Source of the DNA: Levilactobacillus namurensis DSM 19117
GTDB taxonomy: Bacteria; Bacillota; Bacilli; Lactobacillales; Lactobacillaceae
Direction: 5' to 3'
Assembly: GCF_001434785.1 (NCBI RefSeq)
Contig: NZ_AZDT01000053.1
Coordinates: 1 to 62,328, forward strand
Length of the DNA: 62,328 bases
Made by a program: the position numbers and the translations under genes
The notes under the pieces: generated by a model
Databases searched by the model: none
Told to the model about the DNA's origin: nothing
The model's input: the letters and a program-made list of their open reading frames with translations, nothing else
Shown here: positions 32,699 to 42,127 of the stretch, piece by piece
How positions within the stretch are numbered: the first letter of the stretch is position 1
Layout: each line of letters opens with the position of its first letter

Positions 32699-33043
32699 AT
32701 GGCTGAAAATTTACACGACTTAGGGAACCAGGTGGCCGAAGCATTAAAGGCCACCCCAGACTACCAGGCCCTTCAAAAAGCATTCGCAACTATGAAGGCT
32801 GATGCCGAAACCTACAAGTTGTTCCAAGAATTCCAACAATTACAAGGGACTTTACAACAAAAGCAAATGGCTGGTCAAAAGTTGACCGAAGACGAGTTGA
32901 AGCACGCGCACGACTTGGCCGAAAAAGTCTCCAAGATCGAGTCCATCAAGGACTTAATGGAAACTGAACGGGGAGTCAACCAGATCTTATCAGATCTCAA
33001 CCAGACCATTACGCAACCAATTCAAGATCTCTACCAGGGTTAA
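32699..33043 (+). CDS. YheA/YlbF family protein (UPF0342)
   Basis: This 114-aa all-helical protein fits the YlbF/YmcA superfamily, closest to YheA (UPF0342). The helix LFQEFQQLQGTLQQKQMAGQKLTEDEL and the end PIQDLYQG are typical. YlbF and YmcA act with YaaT on RNase Y in B. subtilis; the YheA role is unknown. GAGGAGG precedes the ATG by 9 nt. It sits before yhaO, and an RNA or DNA metabolism link is plausible but only inferred. Confidence 0.85.
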   Translation: MAENLHDLGNQVAEALKATPDYQALQKAFATMKADAETYKLFQEFQQLQGTLQQKQMAGQKLTEDELKHAHDLAEKVSKIESIKDLMETERGVNQILSDLNQTITQPIQDLYQG

Positions 33044-33051
33044 TCCCCGGT

Positions 33052-33102
33052 GATCGTCGGTGCGACGCTTCCTGCGGGAGGGGTGGCGCCGGCGATTTTT
33101 TT
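33052..33102 (+). terminator. Terminator after the YheA-like gene
   Basis: An 11-bp stem pairs ATCGTCGGTGC with GCGCCGGCGAT (G-U pairs), followed by T7. Confidence 0.75.
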
Positions 33103-33146
33103 CGTGAAATGACCGGTAGACCATGCGTGCAGAAGGAGTGAGAGGC

Positions 33147-34367
33147 GTGCAGTTTATTCACGCAGCAGATTTACATTTAGATAGTCCGTTTTTGGGGCTG
33201 GCGACCCTGCCGAATGCTTTATTGACGCGGATTCGCCAGTCAACGTTCGCCGCAGCGACCAAGATCTTTGACCGGGCGTTAGCGGAACACGTCGACTTTG
33301 TGGTCCTGGCCGGCGACCTCTTTGACCGCGCCGAGCAGAGTGTGGCGGCCCAGGCCTATCTCTTCGACCAATTCGAACGGTTGAACCAGGCTCAGATTCC
33401 CGTATTCGTCAGTTTTGGGAATCATGATTACGCCACGGATCAGCACCAAGCGGTGGCGTATCCCGCGAACGTGACGGTCTTCACGGACCACGTGGGCACC
33501 CAGACCCTGACCCTAGCGTCGGGGGAGACGGTTGCCGTGAGCGGCTTTAGTTATCCGCAACGGTGGGTCACCGCGGACCCCTTACCGGACTTTCCACCAC
33601 ACGCCCAGACGGATTGGCATATCGGCCTCTTACACGGGGCGGTGGCGACTGGCGGGACGGCGGACCACTACGCGCCCTTTACCTTAGCTGAGTTGCTGGC
33701 TAAACGGTATGATTATTGGGCGTTGGGCCACATCCATCACCGGCAGCAGTTGAACGCCCAGCCACCCGTGATCTATGCGGGTAATCCGCAGGGGCGGACC
33801 CAACAAGAGACTGGCGCCAAGGGGGCCTACCTGGTCACCAGCCAGGGACGACAATTGGTCCCGCAATTCTTTGCGACGGCTGACCTCTTATGGGAGACGG
33901 CCACGGTGACCACGGGTGCCACGACCCTCACGGAGCTGGAAGATGCCCTGACGACTTGGGTGCGGGCACACCCGGCCTCACAGCTGACTCTGACCCCCTT
34001 AACGCTGCAGTTGACCACCGAGTTAACACCGGCGGACCAGGCGCAATGGCGGGCCACCGACTGGCCGGCACTGTACCAGCGAACGCACCGCGCGGACCTG
34101 AATGCGGCACAGCGCTACTTTCCGCAGATGACCCTGCAAGGGCCCACCGCACGCCTCCAAGCCCCCCAGCTCGATCAGACGTACTGGAATCAGGGGGCCA
34201 CGGCGACCTTTACGCCGGAAGCGATTCAGCGGTTATTCGGGAAACTGGCTCAAGAACCCAGCCTAGCGGACTGGCTGGATACGCAGGTGACCCCGCAGGA
34301 CTTAGCGACTTTAGCGACCCAGCAACTTCAAGGGTTGATGAACCAGGAGGGACACGATGTATCTTAA
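33147..34367 (+). CDS. yhaO: YhaO-type DNA repair exonuclease (SbcD/Mre11-like)
   Basis: This 406-aa metallophosphoesterase is of the SbcD/Mre11 type. Metal motifs are AADLHLDSP (6-14), AGDLFDR, SFGNHDY and GHIHHRQ. A C-terminal capping part follows. It likely works as a nuclease together with YhaN, like the SbcCD pair. AGAAGGAG lies 8 nt before GTG 33147, which is preferred to the upstream ATG at 33123. The end overlaps the yhaN start by 11 bp, so translation is coupled. Confidence 0.9.
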   Translation: MQFIHAADLHLDSPFLGLATLPNALLTRIRQSTFAAATKIFDRALAEHVDFVVLAGDLFDRAEQSVAAQAYLFDQFERLNQAQIPVFVSFGNHDYATDQHQAVAYPANVTVFTDHVGTQTLTLASGETVAVSGFSYPQRWVTADPLPDFPPHAQTDWHIGLLHGAVATGGTADHYAPFTLAELLAKRYDYWALGHIHHRQQLNAQPPVIYAGNPQGRTQQETGAKGAYLVTSQGRQLVPQFFATADLLWETATVTTGATTLTELEDALTTWVRAHPASQLTLTPLTLQLTTELTPADQAQWRATDWPALYQRTHRADLNAAQRYFPQMTLQGPTARLQAPQLDQTYWNQGATATFTPEAIQRLFGKLAQEPSLADWLDTQVTPQDLATLATQQLQGLMNQEGHDVS

Positions 34368-36987
34368 AACCTTAACGTTATTTGGTTACGGTCAGTTCCA
34401 CGACCGGACCTTCTCGTTGGACCGGGGGCTTAACGTCATTTTGGGCCCCAACGAGGCCGGAAAATCGACCATTACCCAGTTCATCACCGCCATTTTATTT
34501 GGCTTTCCCACTAAAAAACACCCGGCGTTACGTTACGAACCGCTGGATGGAAGTCGTTTCGGGGGGAGTATCGAATTGGTCAAGGATCAGGTGACGTACC
34601 TGGTGACCCGGGTGGATGGTCCTAGGGGTGGTCGGGTGACCCTCAAGAACCTGACCACGGACTTGCCGTTGCCGGCGACGCAATTGACAACGTTGCTGGC
34701 TCCGGTCGATGCGCAGCTCTTTACTAACGTCTATGCCGTCAACGAGATGCGATTGGGCACGGTTTTTCAGGCTTCCAAGCAAGTCTTGACGGAACACCTG
34801 CAACACGTTGGGGCGGTCGGGAGCGACTTTTGGCTGGCACAGGCTAAGACGTTGGACCAGACGGCGGAGACGCTGTATAAGCCCCAGGGCCGGAAGCCGA
34901 CGTTAAACCAGTTATTACAAGAGCATCAAACGTTACGCGCTAAACTGGCCAAAGCCAATGAGGCCTATACCACTTACTGGCAGTTACTCAAGGACCAGCG
35001 GGATAGTCGCCAGCAACAAACCACGTTACAGCACCGCTTGACGAAACAGCGAGCAACGACTGACCAATTGACGCATTTGCAAGCACAATGGTCAACCTTT
35101 GAACAGTGGCAACGCCTGGGAACGGCGACGGACCAGCCGACCGCAGGCTTTAGCCAGGAGGATGCCACTGAACTGGAACGGTTGCGTCACCAGCTCACGG
35201 CCAGTCAGACCAGTGCCCAGGCCAATCAACGTCGGTTACGGGACCTCCAGGCCCATACCCAACTATCAAGCCTGTTTCAACAGTACTTACGGGTTCCCGA
35301 CCAGGTCGATCCCTTATTCGACCAGCTAGCCGCGCAGACGGCAGCGGGCCAGGAACGCGACCGCTTGGCGGCCACGGACCAGGAGCTTGCGCAACGCATG
35401 GGGGCCATTGAACAGCAGTACGCTACGGCGGATGGTCGGATGCCCCGGCCGTTCTCGTTGCAGACGACCCAGACCTTTAAGCAGGCGCAGGCAGACCTGC
35501 AACTGGCGACTCAGAAGCGTCGCCGGTTGCAACAGGAGTTGAATCAGCTCAATGCCCAGTACCAGGCTGCGCAACCCACGCGTCGCCAACGGAATCCGTT
35601 GGCTGATAAACAGTTGGGCTGGCTGGCCGCTGGGTTGGTGGTCCTGGTGGGGGCCATGTTCCTCCCGGGAACGCTCTTTAAGCTGATTGGGGCCGTCCTG
35701 GGAATCGTGGTGGGCTATTATGGTGTCTTCATCGTTGACGGCGAAACGCCGGCTAGTCGGGAAGCCCAGCAATTGACTGCAGATATCCGGGATACGCAGG
35801 CCCAACTACGCGAGGGCAACCACCGAATCGATGACCTGAATAACCAGATTGACGCCGTGGGAACCAGCCACGGTCTCGACCACTTACCCGTGGAACAATG
35901 GTTTGCGGCCCAGACGGCGATTGGGGAGTGGGAACGGTTGACCGCTCAGCGGCAGACCGTCCATGACCAGTTGGCCCAGGCCACAGCGCAAGTGACCACG
36001 TTTATGACGCAGGCGACCACTGCACTACCAACGCTTAAGGGCCAGTCATTGACCAGTATCTTGACCCAGTTACGGCAATTGCAGAGTACGCAGCAACGGC
36101 TGATCACCCAGAACGGAGAGCTGGCGAACCTGACGGGACGGATTCGCCAGGACCAGGCCGCCGTTAAAACCGCGGAGCATGCGGTGGCGACCTTCCTGCG
36201 GACCCGGAACATCCCGGACACAGCGACCTTTTATCAGACCTATCAGGCTATCCGGGACCAAGGTAACCGGACGGCCCAACGCCAGGCTTTAGCCGATCAG
36301 TTGGGCGCAGAGACCTTAGCGGCGCTACAAGGCTTCTCGGATCAACACCAGTTACAGCAGCAGGTTCAGACGGCGCAGGACCAGCAACAGGCCGACCAGC
36401 GTCAACTGGATACGGTCACGACACGGTTAGCCACGTTGGCCGGTCAGTTGGCGCAACTGACCACTAACGGGACCCAGACCGTATTACGTCAGCGGTTAGC
36501 CAACCTAGAGACCCAGATGCGCGCGACCACGCAAGACTGGTTAGTCGCACGGCTGACCAGTCAGTGGATTCGCGCCACGTTGCTGGCGGCATCGGGGGAT
36601 CGGTTGCCCCGAATCGTGGCGCGGGCCAGCACTTTTTATGCGCAACTCACGGAAAACCGGTATACTAAACTTGACTTAACAGCGGAAACGTTACGAGTGC
36701 GACGGGCAGCCGATGGTGTCTGGCTGACCGTGGACCAATTGTCCCGGGGAACGGCCGAGCAGTTGGACCTGGCCATGAAGTTGGCCTTTGCGGTGGTTAT
36801 GCAGCCCCAGGCGGCTATGCCGTTAGTGATCGACGACGGTTTGGTCAACTTCGATGCGCAGCGGCGGCAAGCGGCTTATCGCTTGTTGACCAAGTTGGGC
36901 CAGCAGTTGCAGATCATTCTGCTGACGGCCGATGCGGCAGCGGCGCAACCCGCCACTGGCCGGCGGGTCTTAACGTTGACGACTTAG
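34357..36987 (+). CDS. yhaN: YhaN-type AAA ATPase with coiled coil and TM hairpin
   Basis: This 876-aa SbcC/Rad50-like ATPase has Walker A GPNEAGKST (30-38), and long Gln-rich coiled coils (about 185-410 and 465-760). The C-terminal half has the signature LSRGTAEQLDLAMKLA and Walker B LVIDDGLVNFD. In place of a zinc hook, the tip of the coil carries two hydrophobic helices (about 421-437 and 441-460). The tip could sit in the membrane while the heads face the cytosol. It overlaps yhaO and lies 13 bp before yhaM, forming one operon. Confidence 0.9.
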   Translation: MYLKTLTLFGYGQFHDRTFSLDRGLNVILGPNEAGKSTITQFITAILFGFPTKKHPALRYEPLDGSRFGGSIELVKDQVTYLVTRVDGPRGGRVTLKNLTTDLPLPATQLTTLLAPVDAQLFTNVYAVNEMRLGTVFQASKQVLTEHLQHVGAVGSDFWLAQAKTLDQTAETLYKPQGRKPTLNQLLQEHQTLRAKLAKANEAYTTYWQLLKDQRDSRQQQTTLQHRLTKQRATTDQLTHLQAQWSTFEQWQRLGTATDQPTAGFSQEDATELERLRHQLTASQTSAQANQRRLRDLQAHTQLSSLFQQYLRVPDQVDPLFDQLAAQTAAGQERDRLAATDQELAQRMGAIEQQYATADGRMPRPFSLQTTQTFKQAQADLQLATQKRRRLQQELNQLNAQYQAAQPTRRQRNPLADKQLGWLAAGLVVLVGAMFLPGTLFKLIGAVLGIVVGYYGVFIVDGETPASREAQQLTADIRDTQAQLREGNHRIDDLNNQIDAVGTSHGLDHLPVEQWFAAQTAIGEWERLTAQRQTVHDQLAQATAQVTTFMTQATTALPTLKGQSLTSILTQLRQLQSTQQRLITQNGELANLTGRIRQDQAAVKTAEHAVATFLRTRNIPDTATFYQTYQAIRDQGNRTAQRQALADQLGAETLAALQGFSDQHQLQQQVQTAQDQQQADQRQLDTVTTRLATLAGQLAQLTTNGTQTVLRQRLANLETQMRATTQDWLVARLTSQWIRATLLAASGDRLPRIVARASTFYAQLTENRYTKLDLTAETLRVRRAADGVWLTVDQLSRGTAEQLDLAMKLAFAVVMQPQAAMPLVIDDGLVNFDAQRRQAAYRLLTKLGQQLQIILLTADAAAAQPATGRRVLTLTT

Positions 36988-37000
36988 AAAGGGTGATTCG

Positions 37001-37975
37001 ATGACGACAAAGAAACAACTGATGGACTATGCGGTCGATGACGCGGTGGACCTATTTGTCCTCCTGAAGTCGGCGGACGTACGGACTGCGAAGAACGGGA
37101 AACCGTACATTGCATTGGTTTTTGAAGACCGGTCGGGAGAGATTTCCGGTAAGTATTGGGACGCCAGCCCCGCGGATACCGAACAATTTGTCGCGGGTCA
37201 GGTGGTTCATTTGCAGGGGCGGCGAGAGAAGTACCAGACGCACCCGCAGATCAAGATTACCCATATGCGGTTAGCCACGCCGGGGGATGGTCTCAGTGCG
37301 GCCGACTTTATCGAACAGGCACCGATGACCCGCGAGGCCATGGAAGACTACATTAACCAGACGATTTTTGAAATCACCCAACCGACCTGGCAACGTCTGG
37401 TACGGCGCCTCCTGACGGAATTTCGGGACCAGTTCTTTACTTACCCGGCGGCGAAGAGTAACCACCACGCGTTCAAGGGGGGCTTAGCCTTCCACACGAT
37501 TTCCATCTTACGGTTAGCCCATTCAGTCACGGCCCAGTACCCGGACTTAAATGCACCGTTGCTCTACGCAGGCGCAATTCTGCACGACCTGGGAAAGACG
37601 ATTGAACTGTCGGGGCCCGAAGCCACCACCTACACGCTGGCGGGCAACCTGGTCGGGCACATCGTCTTGATCGATGGGGAACTGGTACGGGCGTGTGACC
37701 CGTTGAAGTTGGATCCCCAGGCGGAAGACGTGCTACTCTTACGGCACATGATCTTGGCTCATCACGGCTTGCTGGAGTACGGGTCGCCCGTTCGACCAGC
37801 ATTACGGGAGGCCGAGGTCTTGCACCAGCTCGATGAACTCGATGCGTCTATCATGATGCTGGATACCGTGGTCGGGCATACCGCACCAGGTGAGTTCTCG
37901 GAACGGGTCTTTGCCTTAGATGGTCGCCGATTCTACCGGCCGAACCAGTCAGGGCCAGTAACGCCTCAGGAATGA
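37001..37975 (+). CDS. yhaM: 3'-5' exoribonuclease YhaM
   Basis: This 324-aa enzyme trims RNA 3' ends and can also degrade DNA in vitro. An N-terminal OB fold (about 1-90, with GKPYIALVFEDRSGEISGKYW) precedes an HD domain with FKGGLAFHTISIL, ILHDLGK and LRHMILAHHG. Length is normal. AAAGGGTGA precedes the ATG. It is the third gene of the yhaO-yhaN-yhaM operon and ends at a strong terminator. Confidence 0.93.
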   Translation: MTTKKQLMDYAVDDAVDLFVLLKSADVRTAKNGKPYIALVFEDRSGEISGKYWDASPADTEQFVAGQVVHLQGRREKYQTHPQIKITHMRLATPGDGLSAADFIEQAPMTREAMEDYINQTIFEITQPTWQRLVRRLLTEFRDQFFTYPAAKSNHHAFKGGLAFHTISILRLAHSVTAQYPDLNAPLLYAGAILHDLGKTIELSGPEATTYTLAGNLVGHIVLIDGELVRACDPLKLDPQAEDVLLLRHMILAHHGLLEYGSPVRPALREAEVLHQLDELDASIMMLDTVVGHTAPGEFSERVFALDGRRFYRPNQSGPVTPQE

Positions 37976-37993
37976 TGATTTGAAAGATGAAAA

Positions 37994-38051
37994 GGGAAGC
38001 ATCCAGATTGGGGCGGCTCACTGAGCTGCCTGATCCGGATGCTTCCTTTTT
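37994..38051 (+). terminator. yhaONM terminator
   Basis: GGAAGCATCC pairs with GGATGCTTCC, with an inner GGCGGCTCA/TGAGCTGCC hairpin, followed by T5. Confidence 0.85.
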
Positions 38052-38067
38052 GGGTGTTTGGGCAAAA

Positions 38068-38098
38068 AAAAACGGCCCGCCGGTGGGCGAGTCGTTTG
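38068..38098 (-). terminator. prsA terminator
   Basis: AAACGGCCCGCC pairs with GGGCGAGTCGTTT, allowing a bulge and G-T pairs. An A-run on the left gives a long U-tail on the minus strand. Confidence 0.7.
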
Positions 38099-38111
38099 AG
38101 GTGGTTAGAAA

Positions 38112-39020
38112 TTACTTAGATGATGAGGATGAGGAGCTGCTTGACAGGTAATCTGACAAGATGTTCTTCAAGTCGTTGTCCTTGATGGAAACGTTCCCCT
38201 TCTTCAAGACCTTGGCAACAACGTCGTGCAGCACCGTGCTGTCGTTCATGTCGTTGTCGATGATTTGTTGCTTCAGTTCAGCCTTGTGTTGCTTCAGAGT
38301 ACCCTTACCAGGGTTGTTCAACATCAAGATAACGTGGTAACCGTATTGCGTCTTAACAGGCGTTGCGGTGTATTCGTCAGTGCTCAACTTGAAGGCGGCC
38401 TTCTTAAAGGTCGAGTCCAGGGACGTATCGGTACTATCGAAGGCCGTTAACTTACCGCCCTTCTTCTTAGTTGCCGTATCCGTGGAGTACTTCTTAGCTA
38501 ACTTGGTAAATTCACTTTCCAAGTTGGCCTTCTTGGTGTCCTTTAAGTCGTTGATGACCTTAGTGGCCGTGGACTTCTTAGCAACTAAGATGTGAGCAAC
38601 GGTGACCTTAGGCTGGTAACTCTTGAATTGCTTCTGGAGTTGCTTGTCCGTGACCTTGACGTTGTCCTTAACGGCTTCCTTCAACAGTAAGTTGGACCGG
38701 ATTTCGGTCTTCAAGCTGGATTGCGTCATCCCACTTTGGGTCAAGACGCTATTAAAGGAAGAACCGTATTGGGCCTTGTACTTGTTGAACTGCTTGGTCA
38801 CAGCATCCTTGCTGACCTTGCTACCGTATTGCTTCTCTAAGACCTTGTTCAAGATCATTTGTTGCAAGACTTGCTTACCGGAAGAAGTCCCTTTCAGACT
38901 ACTGTAGTAGGCACTTTCGGTAATCTTACCACCGTTCGTCGTGGCAACGGTCTGACTCCCACAACCAGCAAGCGTGAAAGATAAGAGCACACCGGCTAGG
39001 GCGATAAACCATTTCTTCAT
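38112..39020 (-). CDS. prsA: Foldase PrsA (peptidyl-prolyl isomerase lipoprotein)
   Basis: PrsA is a lipoprotein on the outer face of the membrane that helps secreted proteins fold after Sec export. The 302-aa product has a lipobox LAGC with lipidated C20. The parvulin domain (about 135-235) contains [10 protein letters not shown] and YGYHVIMLN-like residues, flanked by a helical chaperone domain. The tail is a run of serines. The start MKKWF is chosen by comparison with the family; a frame start at 39038 is possible and neither has a strong ribosome-binding site. Secreted PBPs and the amidase are likely clients. Confidence 0.93.
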   Translation of the reverse strand: MKKWFIALAGVLLSFTLAGCGSQTVATTNGGKITESAYYSSLKGTSSGKQVLQQMILNKVLEKQYGSKVSKDAVTKQFNKYKAQYGSSFNSVLTQSGMTQSSLKTEIRSNLLLKEAVKDNVKVTDKQLQKQFKSYQPKVTVAHILVAKKSTATKVINDLKDTKKANLESEFTKLAKKYSTDTATKKKGGKLTAFDSTDTSLDSTFKKAAFKLSTDEYTATPVKTQYGYHVILMLNNPGKGTLKQHKAELKQQIIDNDMNDSTVLHDVVAKVLKKGNVSIKDNDLKNILSDYLSSSSSSSSSK

Positions 39021-39127
39021 ATTCTTCAACACATCCATTCATCAAAATTGGTGTTCATCACCATACTCGAACATCATAACACAAAAAATCGTAAACCTAA
39101 AAAGGTCCCGGAACTTTTACAAAACCT

Positions 39128-39454
39128 TCAAAATTGTGACTGTTCTAAATGGTCCAGGGTTTCCTCAATTTTAGCCACCCGGGGGGCCACTTTAAACTGA
39201 AATTTATCAATCTGCGTTTGAATCGTGTTAAGCGTCTGGGTCCCGTCTTCGATGGCCTGCGCTAGTTTCTGTGCATCGCTAGCCACCCGGTCTTGCGCGG
39301 TTTTAACGTTGTCGAACTGTTGCGCCGTGTGGGTGGCTTGGCGTTTGACCTGACGTCCCCAGGTGAGGGGATCTTGCTGGGTCAAGGCTAAGTAAGTTGC
39401 TAAACCAACACCGGCAGCCACCGTGACGCCGGCAACGAAGCGTCCAATTCCCAT
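39128..39454 (-). CDS. YhaH/YtxH-like membrane-anchored protein
   Basis: This 108-aa protein has one N-terminal hydrophobic helix (about 5-25) and a long helical, coiled-coil-like rest (about 35-105). It matches the YtxH-like protein (YhaH) found beside hit in B. subtilis. Function unknown. It starts 3 bp after the hit stop codon, so the two form one operon. Confidence 0.7.
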   Translation of the reverse strand: MGIGRFVAGVTVAAGVGLATYLALTQQDPLTWGRQVKRQATHTAQQFDNVKTAQDRVASDAQKLAQAIEDGTQTLNTIQTQIDKFQFKVAPRVAKIEETLDHLEQSQF

Positions 39455-39457
39455 CGT

Positions 39458-39916
39458 CTATCCCTCCAGATGTGATTTGATGGCCGTTTGAATCGCGGCG
39501 TATTTCGCAGGCGTGTAGTTGTCCGCGTTATCCTTGAAGATCATCTTAAAGTCGTCTTGGTCGCTGTAGCGCGGAACCAAGTGAATGTGAGAGTGGAAGA
39601 CTGATTGGTAAGCGACCTTACCATTGTTGTTCAGAATGTTCATCCCAGCGATGGTGGGGTCGGCCGCCTGAATCGCGCGGGCAATCTTAGGGATACGTGA
39701 GAAGACCGCCGCTGCGAGGTCCGCGTCGTAGGCGAAGATGTCTTTGACGTGGGTCTTGGGGATCACCAGCGTGTGGCCGGGCGTCCCTTGCGAGATATCC
39801 AAAAACGCCTTAACAACGTTGTCTTCGTAGACGGTGTAACTCGGAATCTGACCTTGGAGAATCTTGCAGAAGACGCAATCATCGTCGTAGTGTGGTTCGA
39901 GGGTCATTGATGCCAT
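39458..39916 (-). CDS. hit: HIT family hydrolase
   Basis: The HIT protein (152 aa) hydrolyses AMP-linked nucleotides or lysyl-AMP-type adducts. The histidine triad is HSHIHL (H108, H110, H112). The zinc-type CVFCKIL with C14 and C17 lies near the N-terminus. GAAGGAG lies 6 nt before the ATG at 39916. The frame extends to 39949 without support. It is divergent from ecsA, as in B. subtilis. Confidence 0.92.
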   Translation of the reverse strand: MASMTLEPHYDDDCVFCKILQGQIPSYTVYEDNVVKAFLDISQGTPGHTLVIPKTHVKDIFAYDADLAAAVFSRIPKIARAIQAADPTIAGMNILNNNGKVAYQSVFHSHIHLVPRYSDQDDFKMIFKDNADNYTPAKYAAIQTAIKSHLEG

Positions 39917-40107
39917 GAGAACTCCTTCTTTCATTTCAATTTCATCCATTATACACCACCCGTCTGGTTCAGTTCTACGGCGACCGTTCGTTCATAGGGC
40001 CGACTATGGTATAATAGGGCGGTTAATTCAGAAGAAACGCTCTGCAAGCGGGGGTGCGGATCACTCGCGGCAGGGGATAAAACTCGTAGAAATGAAGGGA
40101 TGTTTAG

Positions 40108-40842
40108 ATGGCGTTAACGGTAAGCCATGTCGTGGGGGGCTACTCCCAGATTCCCGTCTTAAAAGATATCAGTTTCGACGTCAAAGACGGTGAACTTGTC
40201 GGCTTGATTGGCCTGAACGGAGCTGGGAAGTCCACGACGATTAATCATATTATTGGGCTGTTGACCCCGCACAAGGGGACCATCACGATCAATGGGGTCA
40301 CGATTACCCAGGATAGTCAGGCCTATAAGCAACAGATTGCCTACATTCCCGAAACGCCGGTTCTGTATCAGGAACTGACCTTGCGGGAACACCTCGAAAT
40401 GGCCATGATGGCCTACGACCTCGACCAAGACCAGGCTTGGGAGACGGCGAAAAAGTTATTGAAGACTTTCCGGTTGGCCAATAAGCTGGATTGGTTCCCC
40501 GCGAACTTTTCCAAGGGGATGAAGCAAAAGGTCATGATCGTTTGTGCCTTCTTGACCCAAGCCAAGTTGTTCATCATTGATGAACCCTTCTTGGGACTGG
40601 ACCCATTGGCCGTCAATGACCTCTTACACTTGATCCAGGAACGTAAGGCGCAGGGGGCCAGTATCCTGATGTCGACCCACGTGCTGGATACGGCCCAACG
40701 GTATTGTGACCGGTTCGTCTTATTGCACTCGGGGCAGGTCAAGACTGAGGGAACGCTTAGTGAGTTACAAGCCGCTCTTCCGGAAGCGGGAGAATCACTG
40801 AACGACATCTACCTCTCCATGACCAAGGTCGATCGCCAATGA
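40108..40842 (+). CDS. ecsA: ABC transporter ATP-binding protein EcsA
   Basis: This is a 244-aa ATPase with Walker A GLNGAGKST (35-43), the Q-loop in YIPETPVLYQELT, signature NFSKGMKQKV, and Walker B LFIIDEPFLGLD. EcsAB affects secretion, competence and the activity of intramembrane proteases such as RasP in B. subtilis. The transported substrate is not settled. It overlaps ecsB by 4 bp (ATGA). The hit-ecsA divergence and prsA nearby keep the B. subtilis order. Confidence 0.92.
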   Translation: MALTVSHVVGGYSQIPVLKDISFDVKDGELVGLIGLNGAGKSTTINHIIGLLTPHKGTITINGVTITQDSQAYKQQIAYIPETPVLYQELTLREHLEMAMMAYDLDQDQAWETAKKLLKTFRLANKLDWFPANFSKGMKQKVMIVCAFLTQAKLFIIDEPFLGLDPLAVNDLLHLIQERKAQGASILMSTHVLDTAQRYCDRFVLLHSGQVKTEGTLSELQAALPEAGESLNDIYLSMTKVDRQ

Positions 40843-42065
40843 TCCAGTTGTTTAAGAACCGGCGGGCCCGCCATCTCCGGGAAATGGCGAAGTACCTGCG
40901 GTTAGTGTTTAATGACTTTTTCGTATTTGCACTTCTCTTCTTCTTGGGGGGCCTAGGATTAGGCTATTCCAACCTCTTGAAGACCTTAACGTCGGGTCTT
41001 TGGTGGGCGCCCTTAGTGGCGCTGGTGGTGTTGGGAATTACGGTCCAAGTGGGCCGCTTCGCCACGTTGATCGAAGATGCTGACCGGGTCTTCTTGCTGC
41101 CGAAGGAACGGGCCATGCAGGGGTATCTGGTCGCCGCCCGACGGTACAGCCAGTGGTTGGCCCAGGCAACGCAACTGATCGTCTTATTCATCATGACGCC
41201 TTACCTGCGGGTGACGTTGAGTTGGTCGTTGGCCACGGTCGCGGGTCTCGCGGTGACTCAGGTGATCTTGAAGGATACCTTGTTGCGCTTAGACCTCGCG
41301 AGTGCCTATCAGGTAACGGGGCAACGGCGGATGAACCACTGGACTAACAAGTGGGGCTTGAGTCTGATCGTCCTGGCCGTGGGGCTATGGACTAACCCGT
41401 GGATTGCGGCAATTCTAGCCGTTTTAGCTGACGGGGCCGTAGCCGTGTGGTTCCAGCAGCACTGGCAACGGCAACAGATTCGTTGGCGAGAACAGATTGC
41501 GCTCGAAGATAACCGGATGCTAGGCATCTATCGGTTCTTTAACCTCTTTACCGATGTGCCGATGGTCTCGGGAACGATTCACCGGCGGCACTACCTCGAC
41601 GGTCTGTTGCGGCGGATTCCTGTCCGGCACGATCAAGCCTATCTGTACCTCTATAGTCGGGGGATGCTGCGGGGCACCGAGTTCAGTGGCTTGGTGGTGC
41701 GCTTAACGGTGATCGGGATGATCCTGCTGGCTTTCATCCAGGGAACTTGGTTGCCGGTGATTTTAACGGCGCTGTTCATCTACTTGATTGGGTTTCAACT
41801 GTTGCCGTTCTTCCAACAGTACGACGATATCGTGTTCACGCACGTTTATCCGTTGACTTGGGAACAGCGATTACGGAGCTTTGTGCAGTTGGTGACCCTG
41901 ATTCTGACCACTACGGCGGGGTTGATGTGTTTAGTCGTGATCCTAGCCGATCGGCGGTTGTTGCCCGCGCTAGGGACGGTGGGGGTCGCAGCGGTAGAGG
42001 TCTGGTACCTCGCCCGCGTCTACACACCGCAACGGTTGAAGCGCGCGGCGCAAAATAAAGGTTGA
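40839..42065 (+). CDS. ecsB: ABC transporter permease EcsB
   Basis: This 408-aa membrane protein has about eight to ten predicted helices in pairs, and a basic N-terminus FKNRRARHLREMAKYLRLV. It is the partner of EcsA, with its start codon inside the end of ecsA. It forms the membrane part of the exporter-like complex. No terminator is obvious before the next gene. Confidence 0.9.
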   Translation: MIQLFKNRRARHLREMAKYLRLVFNDFFVFALLFFLGGLGLGYSNLLKTLTSGLWWAPLVALVVLGITVQVGRFATLIEDADRVFLLPKERAMQGYLVAARRYSQWLAQATQLIVLFIMTPYLRVTLSWSLATVAGLAVTQVILKDTLLRLDLASAYQVTGQRRMNHWTNKWGLSLIVLAVGLWTNPWIAAILAVLADGAVAVWFQQHWQRQQIRWREQIALEDNRMLGIYRFFNLFTDVPMVSGTIHRRHYLDGLLRRIPVRHDQAYLYLYSRGMLRGTEFSGLVVRLTVIGMILLAFIQGTWLPVILTALFIYLIGFQLLPFFQQYDDIVFTHVYPLTWEQRLRSFVQLVTLILTTTAGLMCLVVILADRRLLPALGTVGVAAVEVWYLARVYTPQRLKRAAQNKG

Positions 42066-42127
42066 CGCCAACTACTTTTCCCCCTAAAATTGGTAATAGC
42101 TGACAAATTTATGAAAGGGGTGGCGCG

